The notes under the pieces were generated by a model, which made no database searches, was not told the origin of the DNA, and saw only the letters and a list, made by a program, of their open reading frames with translations. From the NCBI GenBank assembly GCA_035541895.1, contig DATKMK010000098.1, forward strand, positions 68,037 to 132,036: a stretch of DNA of 64,000 nucleotides, read 5' to 3'. Shown here piece after piece: positions 44,601 through 52,125 of this stretch (the first letter of the stretch is position 1; every line of letters begins with the position of its first letter). The position numbers were made by a program, and so were the translations under genes. Origin of the DNA: DATKMK01 sp035541895. GTDB lineage: Bacteria; Desulfobacterota; Binatia; HRBIN30; JACQVA1.

Positions 44601-46529
44601 ATGGCACTATCGAACGATACGCGCCGATCCCCATCAGCTTTCGCGCTGACATGTATCTGTGGAGTGTGCTTGATCGCCGAGGCACAGGCGGCGCGGGCCG
44701 CCATTCTCAAGCTCGATCCGCCATGTGTTGTGGGGACGGGCACGAGTGCGAGCTGCACCGAGATGGACCTAGATGAGTGTCTCCCCGGCGGTGCGGGTTT
44801 CACCGGTGCTGTCGCGTTTAACTGCGGCCCCAACCCGGTCACCATCACTATCACCATCACCAAGACCATCACCGCCGACACCTCCGTTGACGGCGGGAAT
44901 CTGGTCACGATCAGCGGCGGGCACAACGTGCTCGTTTTCACCGTGCTCGCCGACGTGAACACGGGCGTTGCGTTCACGGTCACGAACCTGACCATCGCCG
45001 ACGGCAGGGGCGCGTACGGCGGCAGCGGTGGCATCAGCAACAGCGGCGGCGGGACGTTGACGCTTATCAACAGCACTCTTTCCGACAATGGTGGTGGCGG
45101 CATCGACAACGGCGGTGACTTGATGGTGACGAACAGCACCTTCTCCGGTAACAGCACGGACCCCGGATACGGCGGCGGCGGCATCGCCAACCTTGCCTCC
45201 GGCACGCTGACGGTGAGCGGTAGCACGTTCTCCGGCAATCAGTCCGCGGGCGGCGCCGGCATCTACAACGCCGGCATGCTGACGGTGGTCAACAGCACCT
45301 TCTCCGGCAATAGCGCGACCACCGCAGGCGGGATTTACAACGACGGCGGTACGTTGATGGTGACCGGCAGCACCTTCGCCAACAACAGTGCCACCAGCGG
45401 CGGCGGCATCTGGAACAGCGGCGACGTGAGCGTCACCAACTGCACCTTCTCCGGCAACACGGCGTACGAGTTTTTCGGCGGCGACGGCGGCGGTCTCTCC
45501 AACAGCGGCCACCTGGACGTCACCAACTGCACCTTCTGGGGCAATACCGCGCGCAGCGCTTTCGGTCCCCTTAGCAGCGGCAGCATATTCAACAACGGTA
45601 CTGCCACGGTCGTCAACAGCATCCTCGCCAATGACACGTTCAATTGCGGCGGTGCGCTTGTCACGGACGGCGGTCATAACATCGAGTCCGGCGCGACCTG
45701 CGGCTTCACCGCCAACGGTTCGCTGAGCAACACGAACCCCGGGCTCGACTCGGCGGGCGTGGCCAGCAATGGTGGGCCGACGCAGACCATCGCGCTGCAA
45801 GCCTTCAGTCCGGCGATCAACGCCGGCGACGAGAGCGTCTGCGACGCCCCGCCGGTGAACAACCTCGACCAGCGCGGTTACAGCCGACCAGGTACGGGTG
45901 CCACGCGCTGTTCCATCGGTGCCTACGAGTACCACTCGGTCGGCCCGGGGCCGACACTGACGCCCACACCGACGCCTACCATCACGCCGACCCGGCCGAC
46001 TCCGACGCGTACAGCGACGCCCACGGTCACGCCGACCCGGACACCGGGTGGGCTGCGATTGCTCACAACGGACGCCGATCACGATGGGAAGATAGAGAGC
46101 GCAACCCTGGTCTGGCCGGGGGCCTCGCATTTGGGCGGTGGGCTGGGTCACGACTGTGCATATTCCGATTTCGGCTATTTGAACTGTACCGTCGGATCCG
46201 ACACGTGCGAAATACCACTCTCCTTGGTCCCATCCGACTACAGCGGCGATGTCTACGTCTGGATGTGGGGTAACTACCCGGACGGGTCATTCGCCTCTGA
46301 CTGTCAGATCGTCAGGGTAGACGACATCGTCTGCGTCGGTGACTGCGATGGCAGCGGGAAGGTCACGGTGGAGGAACTGGTGAAGGGCGTGACCATTGCG
46401 CTGGGCAACGCCGAACTGTCGACGTGTCCCGAGTTCGATTGCAATCAAGAGAGCAAAGTCAGCGTGGACTGTCTGGTGAAGGCCGTGAATACGGCGCTCA
46501 AGGGCTGCATGGCGCTACCTCGGACATAA
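44601..46529 (+). CDS. Secreted right-handed beta-helix protein with Pmp-like repeats, Thr/Pro linker and dockerin-like tail
   Basis: About 642 residues with a signal peptide (FALTCICGVCLIAEAQAARA). Residues about 120-430 form at least eight imperfect repeats of the type (T)VTNSTFSGNSA...GGGI-N-GG, the polymorphic-membrane-protein / parallel beta-helix pattern. Residues about 449-482 are a TPTPT-rich linker. After a small beta domain (about 483-577), the tail (about 578-640) has two EF-hand-like halves, GDCDGSGKVTVEELVKG and DCNQESKVSVDCLVKA. It is probably an extracellular or surface adhesin or polysaccharide-binding protein. In-frame GTG 44583 and ATG 44595 are alternative starts. Confidence 0.82.
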   Translation: MALSNDTRRSPSAFALTCICGVCLIAEAQAARAAILKLDPPCVVGTGTSASCTEMDLDECLPGGAGFTGAVAFNCGPNPVTITITITKTITADTSVDGGNLVTISGGHNVLVFTVLADVNTGVAFTVTNLTIADGRGAYGGSGGISNSGGGTLTLINSTLSDNGGGGIDNGGDLMVTNSTFSGNSTDPGYGGGGIANLASGTLTVSGSTFSGNQSAGGAGIYNAGMLTVVNSTFSGNSATTAGGIYNDGGTLMVTGSTFANNSATSGGGIWNSGDVSVTNCTFSGNTAYEFFGGDGGGLSNSGHLDVTNCTFWGNTARSAFGPLSSGSIFNNGTATVVNSILANDTFNCGGALVTDGGHNIESGATCGFTANGSLSNTNPGLDSAGVASNGGPTQTIALQAFSPAINAGDESVCDAPPVNNLDQRGYSRPGTGATRCSIGAYEYHSVGPGPTLTPTPTPTITPTRPTPTRTATPTVTPTRTPGGLRLLTTDADHDGKIESATLVWPGASHLGGGLGHDCAYSDFGYLNCTVGSDTCEIPLSLVPSDYSGDVYVWMWGNYPDGSFASDCQIVRVDDIVCVGDCDGSGKVTVEELVKGVTIALGNAELSTCPEFDCNQESKVSVDCLVKAVNTALKGCMALPRT

Positions 46530-46561
46530 GTGCGGATCGCACTCGTCGTAGACGAACTCAT

Positions 46562-46704
46562 CACGGAAGCGCAGAGACACAGAGGAGAAGATCCACCGCG
46601 TTTACGGGCTCCCTGCGAACCGTCATCCTCGATGAGGTTTGATTCTTCATCTGCGAGCCTCCGATCCCGTGGCGCTCTGTGCCTCCGTGCCTCTGGGGTG
46701 AAGC
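46562..46704. repeat. Inverted pair of degenerate 9-bp arrays after the beta-helix gene
   Basis: The left arm (46562-46588) reads CACGGAAGC, GCAGAGACA, CAGAGGAGA. The right arm (46669-46704) reads GTGGCGCTC, TGTGCCTCC, GTGCCTCTG, GGGTGAAGC, its reverse complement in degenerate form. About 80 unrelated bases separate the arms and include a CCTCGATGAGG mini-hairpin near 46626. The array lies between the beta-helix gene and tRNA-Pro. It is the same class of element as the 7- and 10-base arrays. Confidence 0.75.
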
Positions 46705-46758
46705 TCTTTTTCACGTCAAAGTTGAGACGACGAATCAGCCGGAGTGTCGGGGAGAGAA

Positions 46759-46832
46759 TCGGGGCGGCCGGATTTGAACCGGCGACCACTCGCACCCCAA
46801 GCGAGTGCGCTACCAGGCTGCGCCACGCCCCG
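46759..46832 (-). tRNA. tRNA-Pro (anticodon GGG)
   Basis: A 74-base cloverleaf on the minus strand. The acceptor CGGGGCG/CGCCCCG has seven pairs, the D arm is GCGC...GCGC, the anticodon arm is CTCGC-TTGGGGT-GCGAG with anticodon GGG (proline codons CCC/CCU), and the T arm is GCCGG-TTCAAAT-CCGGC. The discriminator is A (46759). CCA is not encoded: the next bases read TT. Confidence 0.96.
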
Positions 46833-46868
46833 TTGGTGCGCTCGTGCTACCACGCAGTCTTGGGGCGT

Positions 46869-47228
46869 TCAAGAAAGTCGCTGATCGTCGACGAGGAATT
46901 GTTGAATTGCACGCGGACTCAGCCGCACCGTGTGGCGGCGTTCGTCGAGCTGCACCAAGTTGAGATCCCACAGCGAGGTGATCGCCCGCGCCACTTCGGA
47001 TCGGGAGACGTCCAGAATCGGCGGCAGCTCGGCCAAGCTGATGTGGCTTTCGAGTCCCCACAAGTAGTAGCCGATCGTCAGCACCCGCAAGAGCGAGAAC
47101 GCAATCTCCGATCCGCCGTGATCCAGCCCCGCCCCGTCGCGCATGCGATCTCCTGTCGCGATGTTGGACAGCAACGCGTATGCCAGGATTCCGGTCCGGT
47201 ATCCCGTCCGTTGAAGACACACGCGCAC
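46869..47228 (-). CDS. Small winged-helix-like hypothetical protein
   Basis: Up to 119 residues. The C-terminal 60 residues look like a winged helix: SLAELPPILDVSRSEVARAITSLWDLNLVQLDERRHTVRLSPRA. This could be a DNA-binding domain deciding a promoter nearby. No family is recognised. The start is uncertain; an internal methionine at 47144 (MRDGAGLDHGG) would give a 91-residue protein, and the hydrophobic LLRVLTIGYYLWGLE stretch lies after it. The gene sits between tRNA-Pro and the MerR gene on the same strand. Confidence 0.5.
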   Translation of the reverse strand: MRVCLQRTGYRTGILAYALLSNIATGDRMRDGAGLDHGGSEIAFSLLRVLTIGYYLWGLESHISLAELPPILDVSRSEVARAITSLWDLNLVQLDERRHTVRLSPRAIQQFLVDDQRLS

Positions 47229-47271
47229 GCTTTTGTGTGTCGGATGCTAAGAAGCTGACGCGGGGCACCCG

Positions 47272-47652
47272 TCAGCGTAGCAGTTTGTAGAGAGATTCGA
47301 GGTCCTTCTTCACGCGGATCAGTGCGTTGCGATAGGTGCGCTCGCCGAGGGGCAGCGCCATTTGTTCCTTGGGGGCCTTCTGCTCACGCTGTTCGCTTTG
47401 CTGTGTCCTCAGCCGCTTCTTCGCGCCCTCGATGGTGAATCGCTCCTGATGCAGCAGGCGCTTGATTTCGAGGACCGTCTCGATATCGCGCCGCCGGTAG
47501 AGGCGGTGCTTCGAGCGTGTCTTGCCGGGCTTGAGGATGCTGAACTCGGTCTCCCAGTAGCGCAGCACGTAGGGTTTGACTCCGACGATGTCGGCGACTT
47601 CGCCGATCTTGAAGTACAACTTGTCTGGAATCTGGGGCTTGGCTGCCCGCAC
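47272..47652 (-). CDS. MerR-family transcriptional regulator
   Basis: 126 residues. The N-terminal HTH is LYFKIGEVADIVGVKPYVLRYWETEFSILKP, then TRSKHRLYRRRDIETVLEIKRLLHQERFTIEGAKK, as in MerR regulators. The C-terminal part lacks metal-binding Cys and is a short coiled coil. A MerR-like gene directly after ihfA is a conserved arrangement in Deltaproteobacteria and related lineages, where its target is not established. The gap to ihfA is 7 bases, so it is probably co-transcribed with pheST-ihfA. Confidence 0.9.
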   Translation of the reverse strand: MRAAKPQIPDKLYFKIGEVADIVGVKPYVLRYWETEFSILKPGKTRSKHRLYRRRDIETVLEIKRLLHQERFTIEGAKKRLRTQQSEQREQKAPKEQMALPLGERTYRNALIRVKKDLESLYKLLR

Positions 47653-47659
47653 GGGTCCT

Positions 47660-47941
47660 CTACTGGCTCGGGTTCATCGATTTCTTCAAGACCGGACTGG
47701 CTTTGAAGGTGAGCACCTTGCGTCCGCTGATGGTGATCTCTTCGCCGGTCTGCGGATTGCGCCCCTTGCGCGGGCGTTTGTGGTGCACCACGAAGTTGCC
47801 GAAGCCGGAGATCTTGACCTTTTGCCCTTGCTCGAGACGCCCCTTGATCAGTTCGAAGATCGACTCGACGACCTCACTGGCATCTTTCTTCGAGAACCCG
47901 ACGCGCTCGTAGATTCGCTCCACGATATCGCTCTTGGTCAT
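47660..47941 (-). CDS. ihfA: Integration host factor alpha subunit / HU-family DNA-binding protein
   Basis: 93 residues from ATG 47941 (an in-frame GTG lies two codons earlier). DNABII family features include SKKDASEVVESIFELIKGRLEQGQKVKISGFGNFVV, followed by the beta-arm RPRKGRNPQTGE with the intercalating proline and the basic tail. IHF bends DNA sharply and is a general architectural protein. The position after pheT is the usual place for ihfA in Gram-negative bacteria, which favours IhfA over HU. Confidence 0.92.
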   Translation of the reverse strand: MTKSDIVERIYERVGFSKKDASEVVESIFELIKGRLEQGQKVKISGFGNFVVHHKRPRKGRNPQTGEEITISGRKVLTFKASPVLKKSMNPSQ

Positions 47942-47979
47942 CGTCACGGCGCGTCCCTCCTCGCGGCGTGTCGGCGCGG

Positions 47980-50385
47980 CTAGCGGCGCAGCTCGACCGG
48001 CAGCGCGGCGCTCAAATCCTCCAGCAACTGTCGATGCAATTGGTTCACTTCTTCATCGGTCAGCGTGCGCTCGCGCGCGCGATAGGCGATCGAGTAAGCG
48101 AGGTTCTTCTTGCCCGCGGGAATCGGTGCACCGGTGTACTGATCAAAGAGTACCACGCGCTCAACCACCTGCTTGCCCCACTCGCTCACGAAGCGGCTGA
48201 CTTCGTCCGATGCAAAGTCGACATCCGTCACGACCGCGAGATCTCGCACGACCGCGGGAAATCGCGACAGCTCCTGGAAAATGGAGCGCGGCGGAACATA
48301 GTGAAGCAGTTGATCCAAGTCAAACTCGAACAGCCAGCACGGCTGCTCGAAGCCGAACTCGGCTTCAACGTTCGGATGCAGCGCACCCACGACTCCAACG
48401 GCGCGGCCGTCGATCGTTGCCTGCGCCGACTTGCCCGGGTGAAAGGGGTCAGAGGGCTGACCGAGACGCTGCCAGCGCACGCGATTCAACACGCGCAGTC
48501 GCGCAAGCGTCGCCTCGACGATTCCCTTCGCGTCCAAGAAGTCAATTGCGGCGCGGCCGGCCGCGAGTCCGAGTTCGGGCCGCTTGCCGCACAAGACACC
48601 CGCGACGCGCCTGGCTTCCTCCGGTGTGCCGTCTCGGTGCCAGAACACTTTGCCGATGCTGAAGCCGGCGACGCTGTCTTCGCCGTGGTTCAGATTTGTC
48701 CGGACCGCTTGCACCAGACCGGGGCAGAGACTCAGGCGCATCTCGGGTTCGTCCATGACAATCGGGTTGAGCACCCGCACCGGCTGCGGGTTCGCAACGC
48801 CGATGCCGCGAAAGATCTGGTTGCTCCGCGTCGACGCGAAGCTCCAGGTAATCATCTCATGCAAGCCTTGCGCGGCGAGGAAATGACGCAACTCGGATTC
48901 CCACGCCTGGTTGGGTGTTCGGCCGCCGGCGCGGGTTTCGACCGCCGGCAAGGTTGTCGGTACCCGCTCGTAGCCGATCAGACGAATGATCTCTTCGATC
49001 AAATCGATTTCGCGCTCGAGATCGTGGCGAAACGACGGTGGGGTCACGCGCAAGATCTTGCGACCGCCGGTCGCGACGGTCGCTCCAAGCCGCCGGAGCG
49101 CGTTGCTCGCTTCGCGCCGCGTCACCGGTACGCCGAGGAGAAACTCAATGCGCGACACTCGCAAGTCGATCTCGGGCGCATGCCGGGGACGCGGGTAGGC
49201 TTCCACGACGCCGGGCGCGACAGTCCCGCCGCCCAACTCGGCGATCAGTGCTGCGGCGCGATCGAGCGCCGGCACAACCCCGGCGATGTCGACGCCGCGC
49301 TCGAAGCGGTACGACGCTTCGCTGCGCAGGCCAAGGCGGCGCGCGGTGCGTCGGATCGTCGACGGCTCGAACCACGCGCTTTCCAGCAGGATGTTCCGCG
49401 TCTCGGCGGAGACCTCGGAATTCGCACCGCCCATCACGCCGGCGATTGCCACGGGCTCGGCACCGGTCGTGATCAGCAGGTCGTCCGGGTCGAGATCGCG
49501 CTCCTTGTCATCGAGCGTGCGGGCGACGCGATCGGAAGCGGCGCGACGGACGACGATCTGCGGGTGCGGCAACCGGTCGTAGTCAAAGGCGTGCAACGGC
49601 TGCCCGCGTTCGAGCATCACGTAGTTGGTCACGTCGACGATGTTGTTGATCGGCCGCAAGTCGGCCGCGAGCAAGCGCTGCCGCAACCACGCCGGCGATG
49701 GCGCGACGCGCACGCCGGCAATGTAGCGGGCGGAATAACGCGCGCAGCCGTCGGGAGCATCGATGCGGACGGCGATCAGAGACGCCGCCGGTGCCCCCGA
49801 CTCACGCACGCGAATGGTGCGACGGCGCCGCCGCACGTCGTAGAGCGCTGCGATCTCCCGGGCGAGTCCGAGCACGCTGAGGCAATCGCCGCGATTGGGT
49901 GTGATCGATACGTCCAGAACCGTGTCGGCGATGCCGAGATCTACGGCGAGTGCGCGACCCACACCGGCGGTCTCGCCGAGTTCCATGAGTCCCGCGGCAT
50001 CATCGCCAAGACCGAGTTCCTTGGCCGAGCAAAGCATCCCGGCCGACAGAACGCCGCGGACCTCGGCTGCTTCGATTCGCCTTCCGTCCGGCAAGACGGT
50101 ACCCGGCTGCGCGTACGCCACCCGAATACCCGGTCGGGCGTTCGGTGCCCCGCAGACGACGCGACGAGTCTCATCGCCGACTCGCACCGCGCATACGGTG
50201 AGGCGATCCGCGTTGGGATGGCGCTCGGCGGCGACGATCTCGCCGACGATGATCCCGTCCAACTCGCGCCCGCGTTCTTGGACGCTTTCGATCTCGACAC
50301 CGGCCATCGTCAACCGCTCGGCCAACTCAGCGGCGGATGCGCCAGGATCGACGAACTCGCGCAACCAACTCAGCGGGACTTTCAT
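47980..50385 (-). CDS. pheT: Phenylalanyl-tRNA synthetase beta subunit
   Basis: 801 residues, normal for PheT. It starts MKVPLSWLREFVDPG and includes the tRNA-binding domain (EIVAAERHPNADRLTVCAV, CGAPNARPG), the B3/B4 editing and B5 domains (LEREIDLIEEIIRLIGYERVPTTLP) and the C-terminal FDX-ACB anticodon-binding domain (LSRFPAVVRDLAVV...). It forms the alpha2beta2 synthetase with PheS. The ATG follows the pheS stop by one base, so translation is coupled. The antisense frames here are long but arginine-rich shadows. Confidence 0.98.
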   Translation of the reverse strand: MKVPLSWLREFVDPGASAAELAERLTMAGVEIESVQERGRELDGIIVGEIVAAERHPNADRLTVCAVRVGDETRRVVCGAPNARPGIRVAYAQPGTVLPDGRRIEAAEVRGVLSAGMLCSAKELGLGDDAAGLMELGETAGVGRALAVDLGIADTVLDVSITPNRGDCLSVLGLAREIAALYDVRRRRRTIRVRESGAPAASLIAVRIDAPDGCARYSARYIAGVRVAPSPAWLRQRLLAADLRPINNIVDVTNYVMLERGQPLHAFDYDRLPHPQIVVRRAASDRVARTLDDKERDLDPDDLLITTGAEPVAIAGVMGGANSEVSAETRNILLESAWFEPSTIRRTARRLGLRSEASYRFERGVDIAGVVPALDRAAALIAELGGGTVAPGVVEAYPRPRHAPEIDLRVSRIEFLLGVPVTRREASNALRRLGATVATGGRKILRVTPPSFRHDLEREIDLIEEIIRLIGYERVPTTLPAVETRAGGRTPNQAWESELRHFLAAQGLHEMITWSFASTRSNQIFRGIGVANPQPVRVLNPIVMDEPEMRLSLCPGLVQAVRTNLNHGEDSVAGFSIGKVFWHRDGTPEEARRVAGVLCGKRPELGLAAGRAAIDFLDAKGIVEATLARLRVLNRVRWQRLGQPSDPFHPGKSAQATIDGRAVGVVGALHPNVEAEFGFEQPCWLFEFDLDQLLHYVPPRSIFQELSRFPAVVRDLAVVTDVDFASDEVSRFVSEWGKQVVERVVLFDQYTGAPIPAGKKNLAYSIAYRARERTLTDEEVNQLHRQLLEDLSAALPVELRR

Positions 50386-50386
50386 G

Positions 50387-51415
50387 TCAAAACTGGCGGA
50401 GGAAGCGCAGATCGCTGCCGTAGAGCAGGCGAATGTCGTTGATCTCGTATTTCAGCATGGCGATGCGTTCGATGCCCATGCCGAACGCGAACCCCGACCA
50501 CTGCTCGGGATCGTAGCCGACGAAGCGGAAGACGTTCGGGTCGACCAGGCCCGAGCCGAGGATTTCCAGCCAGCCGGTTCCTTTGCAGACTCGACAAGTC
50601 GCCTCGCGCCCGCCGCACTGGAAGCAGATGATGTCGACCTCGGCGCTCGGCTCGGTGAACTGGAAGAACGACGGCCGGAAGCGCAGCCGCGTGCTCGCCC
50701 CGAAGAGTCGCTGCATCGCAAGGGTCAGCACGCCCTTGAGGTCGGCGAAGGTGATGCGCCGGTCGACCATCAATCCTTCGATCTGATGAAACATCGGCGA
50801 GTGGGTCGCATCGTAGTCGTGACGATAGGCGGCGCCGGGAACGATCACCCGCACCGGCGGCGGCTGCGACTCCATGACGCGGATTTGCACCGGCGAGGTG
50901 TGGGTGCGCAGAACGCGTTCGTCGCTGACGAAGAGCGTGTCCTGCATGTCGCGGGCGGGGTGGTCGCGCGGAATGTTGAGCGCCTCGAAGTTGTGGTAGT
51001 CGTCCTCAACGTCAGGTCCTTCGGCGACGGAGAAGCCGAGACTTCCGAACACCTCGACCAATTCGTTGATCACCTGCGTCAGCGGATGGAGCGAACCGCG
51101 CGGCCGGCGATTGCCGGGCAGGGTGATGTCGACGCGTTCTTCGGCCGCGCGGCGAGCCCGCTCGGCGGCGCGCAGCGCCGCGAGCGCTTGCGTGATCCGT
51201 TCCTCCAACTCGTCTTTGATCTGATTCAAGACCACACCCATGGCCGGCCGTTCGCTCGGCGGCACGTCGCGCATCTCGCGCATGGCCAGGGTCAACTCGC
51301 CTTTGCGGCCGAGAAAACGCATGCGGAGGTCTTCGAGCTGCGACTCGTTGGTCGCGGTAGCGAGCGCAGCCAGCGCGTCCTGGCGGACACGATCGAGTGT
51401 GTCTTTCATCCCCAT
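50387..51415 (-). CDS. pheS: Phenylalanyl-tRNA synthetase alpha subunit
   Basis: 342 residues, the catalytic class II subunit that charges tRNAPhe. Motif 2 and 3 regions are seen in RTHTSPVQIRVM, GAAYRHDYDATHSPMFHQIEG and GMGIERIAML; the phenylalanine pocket lies in FRPSFFQFTEPSAEVDI. It carries the CxxC-x6-CxxC zinc-like insertion (CFQCGGREATCRVC) common in many PheS proteins. Two start codons are possible: ATG 51415 and ATG 51409; neither has a good ribosome binding site. A leader hairpin (51422-51459) precedes it. Confidence 0.97.
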   Translation of the reverse strand: MGMKDTLDRVRQDALAALATATNESQLEDLRMRFLGRKGELTLAMREMRDVPPSERPAMGVVLNQIKDELEERITQALAALRAAERARRAAEERVDITLPGNRRPRGSLHPLTQVINELVEVFGSLGFSVAEGPDVEDDYHNFEALNIPRDHPARDMQDTLFVSDERVLRTHTSPVQIRVMESQPPPVRVIVPGAAYRHDYDATHSPMFHQIEGLMVDRRITFADLKGVLTLAMQRLFGASTRLRFRPSFFQFTEPSAEVDIICFQCGGREATCRVCKGTGWLEILGSGLVDPNVFRFVGYDPEQWSGFAFGMGIERIAMLKYEINDIRLLYGSDLRFLRQF

Positions 51416-51421
51416 AAAACA

Positions 51422-51459
51422 AACAAACCATGAAGCCCGCCATGGGACCTCATGGTTTG
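51422..51459. promoter_or_regulatory. Leader hairpin between rplT and pheS, possible attenuator
   Basis: ACAAACCATGA (51422-51432) and TCATGGTTTGT (51449-51459) form a perfect 11-bp stem around a 16-base loop with its own CCATGG. On the minus (coding) strand the hairpin is followed by TTGTTTT and then the pheS start, so it resembles an intrinsic terminator just before pheS. Termination or read-through here could set the pheST level. A leader peptide from ATG 51443 (MAGFMVCLFYGDE) overlaps it but has only two Phe codons. Confidence 0.6.
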
Positions 51460-51488
51460 TCGACGAACGTTCAAGTTGATGATGCCGA

Positions 51489-51848
51489 CTAGGCCGCGAG
51501 GTGCGCCTTGGCGAGGTTGGCCACCTCGCTAAAGCCGGCGGGGTCGCGCACGGCGAGATCCGCCAGCATCTTGCGATCGATCGCGATGCCGCCCTTTTTC
51601 AGACCGTTCATCAGGCGGCTGTAGCTCAACCCGACTTCGCGGGCCGCCGCGTTGATGCGGATCACCCACAGACTGCGGAACTCGCGTTTCTTCACCCGCC
51701 GGTCGCGATACGCATAGGTCAAGCCGCGTTCGACCGTCTCGCGCGCCTGGCGGTACTGTTTACGTCGGCCGCCAACGTTGCCTTTGGCGAGCTTCAGGAT
51801 CTTCTTGTGGCGGGCACGGGCCTTGGTCCCGCGCTTCACTCGGGGCAT
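51489..51848 (-). CDS. rplT: Large-subunit ribosomal protein L20
   Basis: 119 residues, the standard L20 sequence pattern: MPRVKRGTKARARHKKILKLAKG at the N-terminus and LSYSRLMNGLKKGGIAIDRKMLADLAVRDPAGF near the C-terminus. It binds 23S rRNA early in 50S assembly. It lies between rpmI and pheS; the gap to pheS carries the hairpin. In enterobacteria L20 represses the infC-rpmI-rplT operon; no obvious L20-binding leader is seen here, and infC is missing. Confidence 0.98.
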   Translation of the reverse strand: MPRVKRGTKARARHKKILKLAKGNVGGRRKQYRQARETVERGLTYAYRDRRVKKREFRSLWVIRINAAAREVGLSYSRLMNGLKKGGIAIDRKMLADLAVRDPAGFSEVANLAKAHLAA

Positions 51849-51907
51849 TGCAATTCTCCTTCAATGAGTCGCGACGCGGTTTACCATTGCGACCGCTCGC
51901 GAACAAG

Positions 51908-52105
51908 TCACATGTATGGGATCAGCTTCTTGATCGCCTTCTCGTTGGCGCCATGGACCACCGTGGCGTGGCGCAGATGGCGCTTCTGCTTGGTGGTCTT
52001 GCAGGTCAGTTGGTGGCGCAGGTACGCCTTGCGGCGGCGGACCTTGCCGGTACCGGTGACCTTGAATCGCTTGGCCGCTCCGCGGCTGGTTTTGATTTTG
52101 GGCAT
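51908..52105 (-). CDS. rpmI: Large-subunit ribosomal protein L35
   Basis: 65 residues matching L35: MPKIKTSRGAAKRFKVTGTGKVRRRKAYL, with the basic KTTKQKRHLR segment and the C-terminal KKLIPYM. It is normally preceded by infC and followed by rplT. Here rplT follows after 59 bases, but thrS ends only 20 bases upstream, leaving no room for infC. Confidence 0.98.
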   Translation of the reverse strand: MPKIKTSRGAAKRFKVTGTGKVRRRKAYLRHQLTCKTTKQKRHLRHATVVHGANEKAIKKLIPYM

Positions 52106-52125
52106 GGGTTCTTCCTGTTGTGAGT

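Noticed and set aside
45040..45600. Possible CRISPR-like regular repeats
   Set aside because: The repeats are imperfect codon-level repeats of a beta-helix protein; there are no identical direct repeats with unique spacers and no cas genes.
44769..46151. A 460-codon minus-strand frame with regular AVVD/GEGA repeats opposite the beta-helix gene
   Set aside because: The repeats are the reverse reading of the Pmp-like repeats; the plus-strand frame has a signal peptide and known domains.
47968..50442. An 824-codon open frame on the plus strand opposite pheT
   Set aside because: It is the antisense shadow of pheT: GC-rich third positions suppress stops, the product is rich in Arg, Ala and His, and no family signal is seen.
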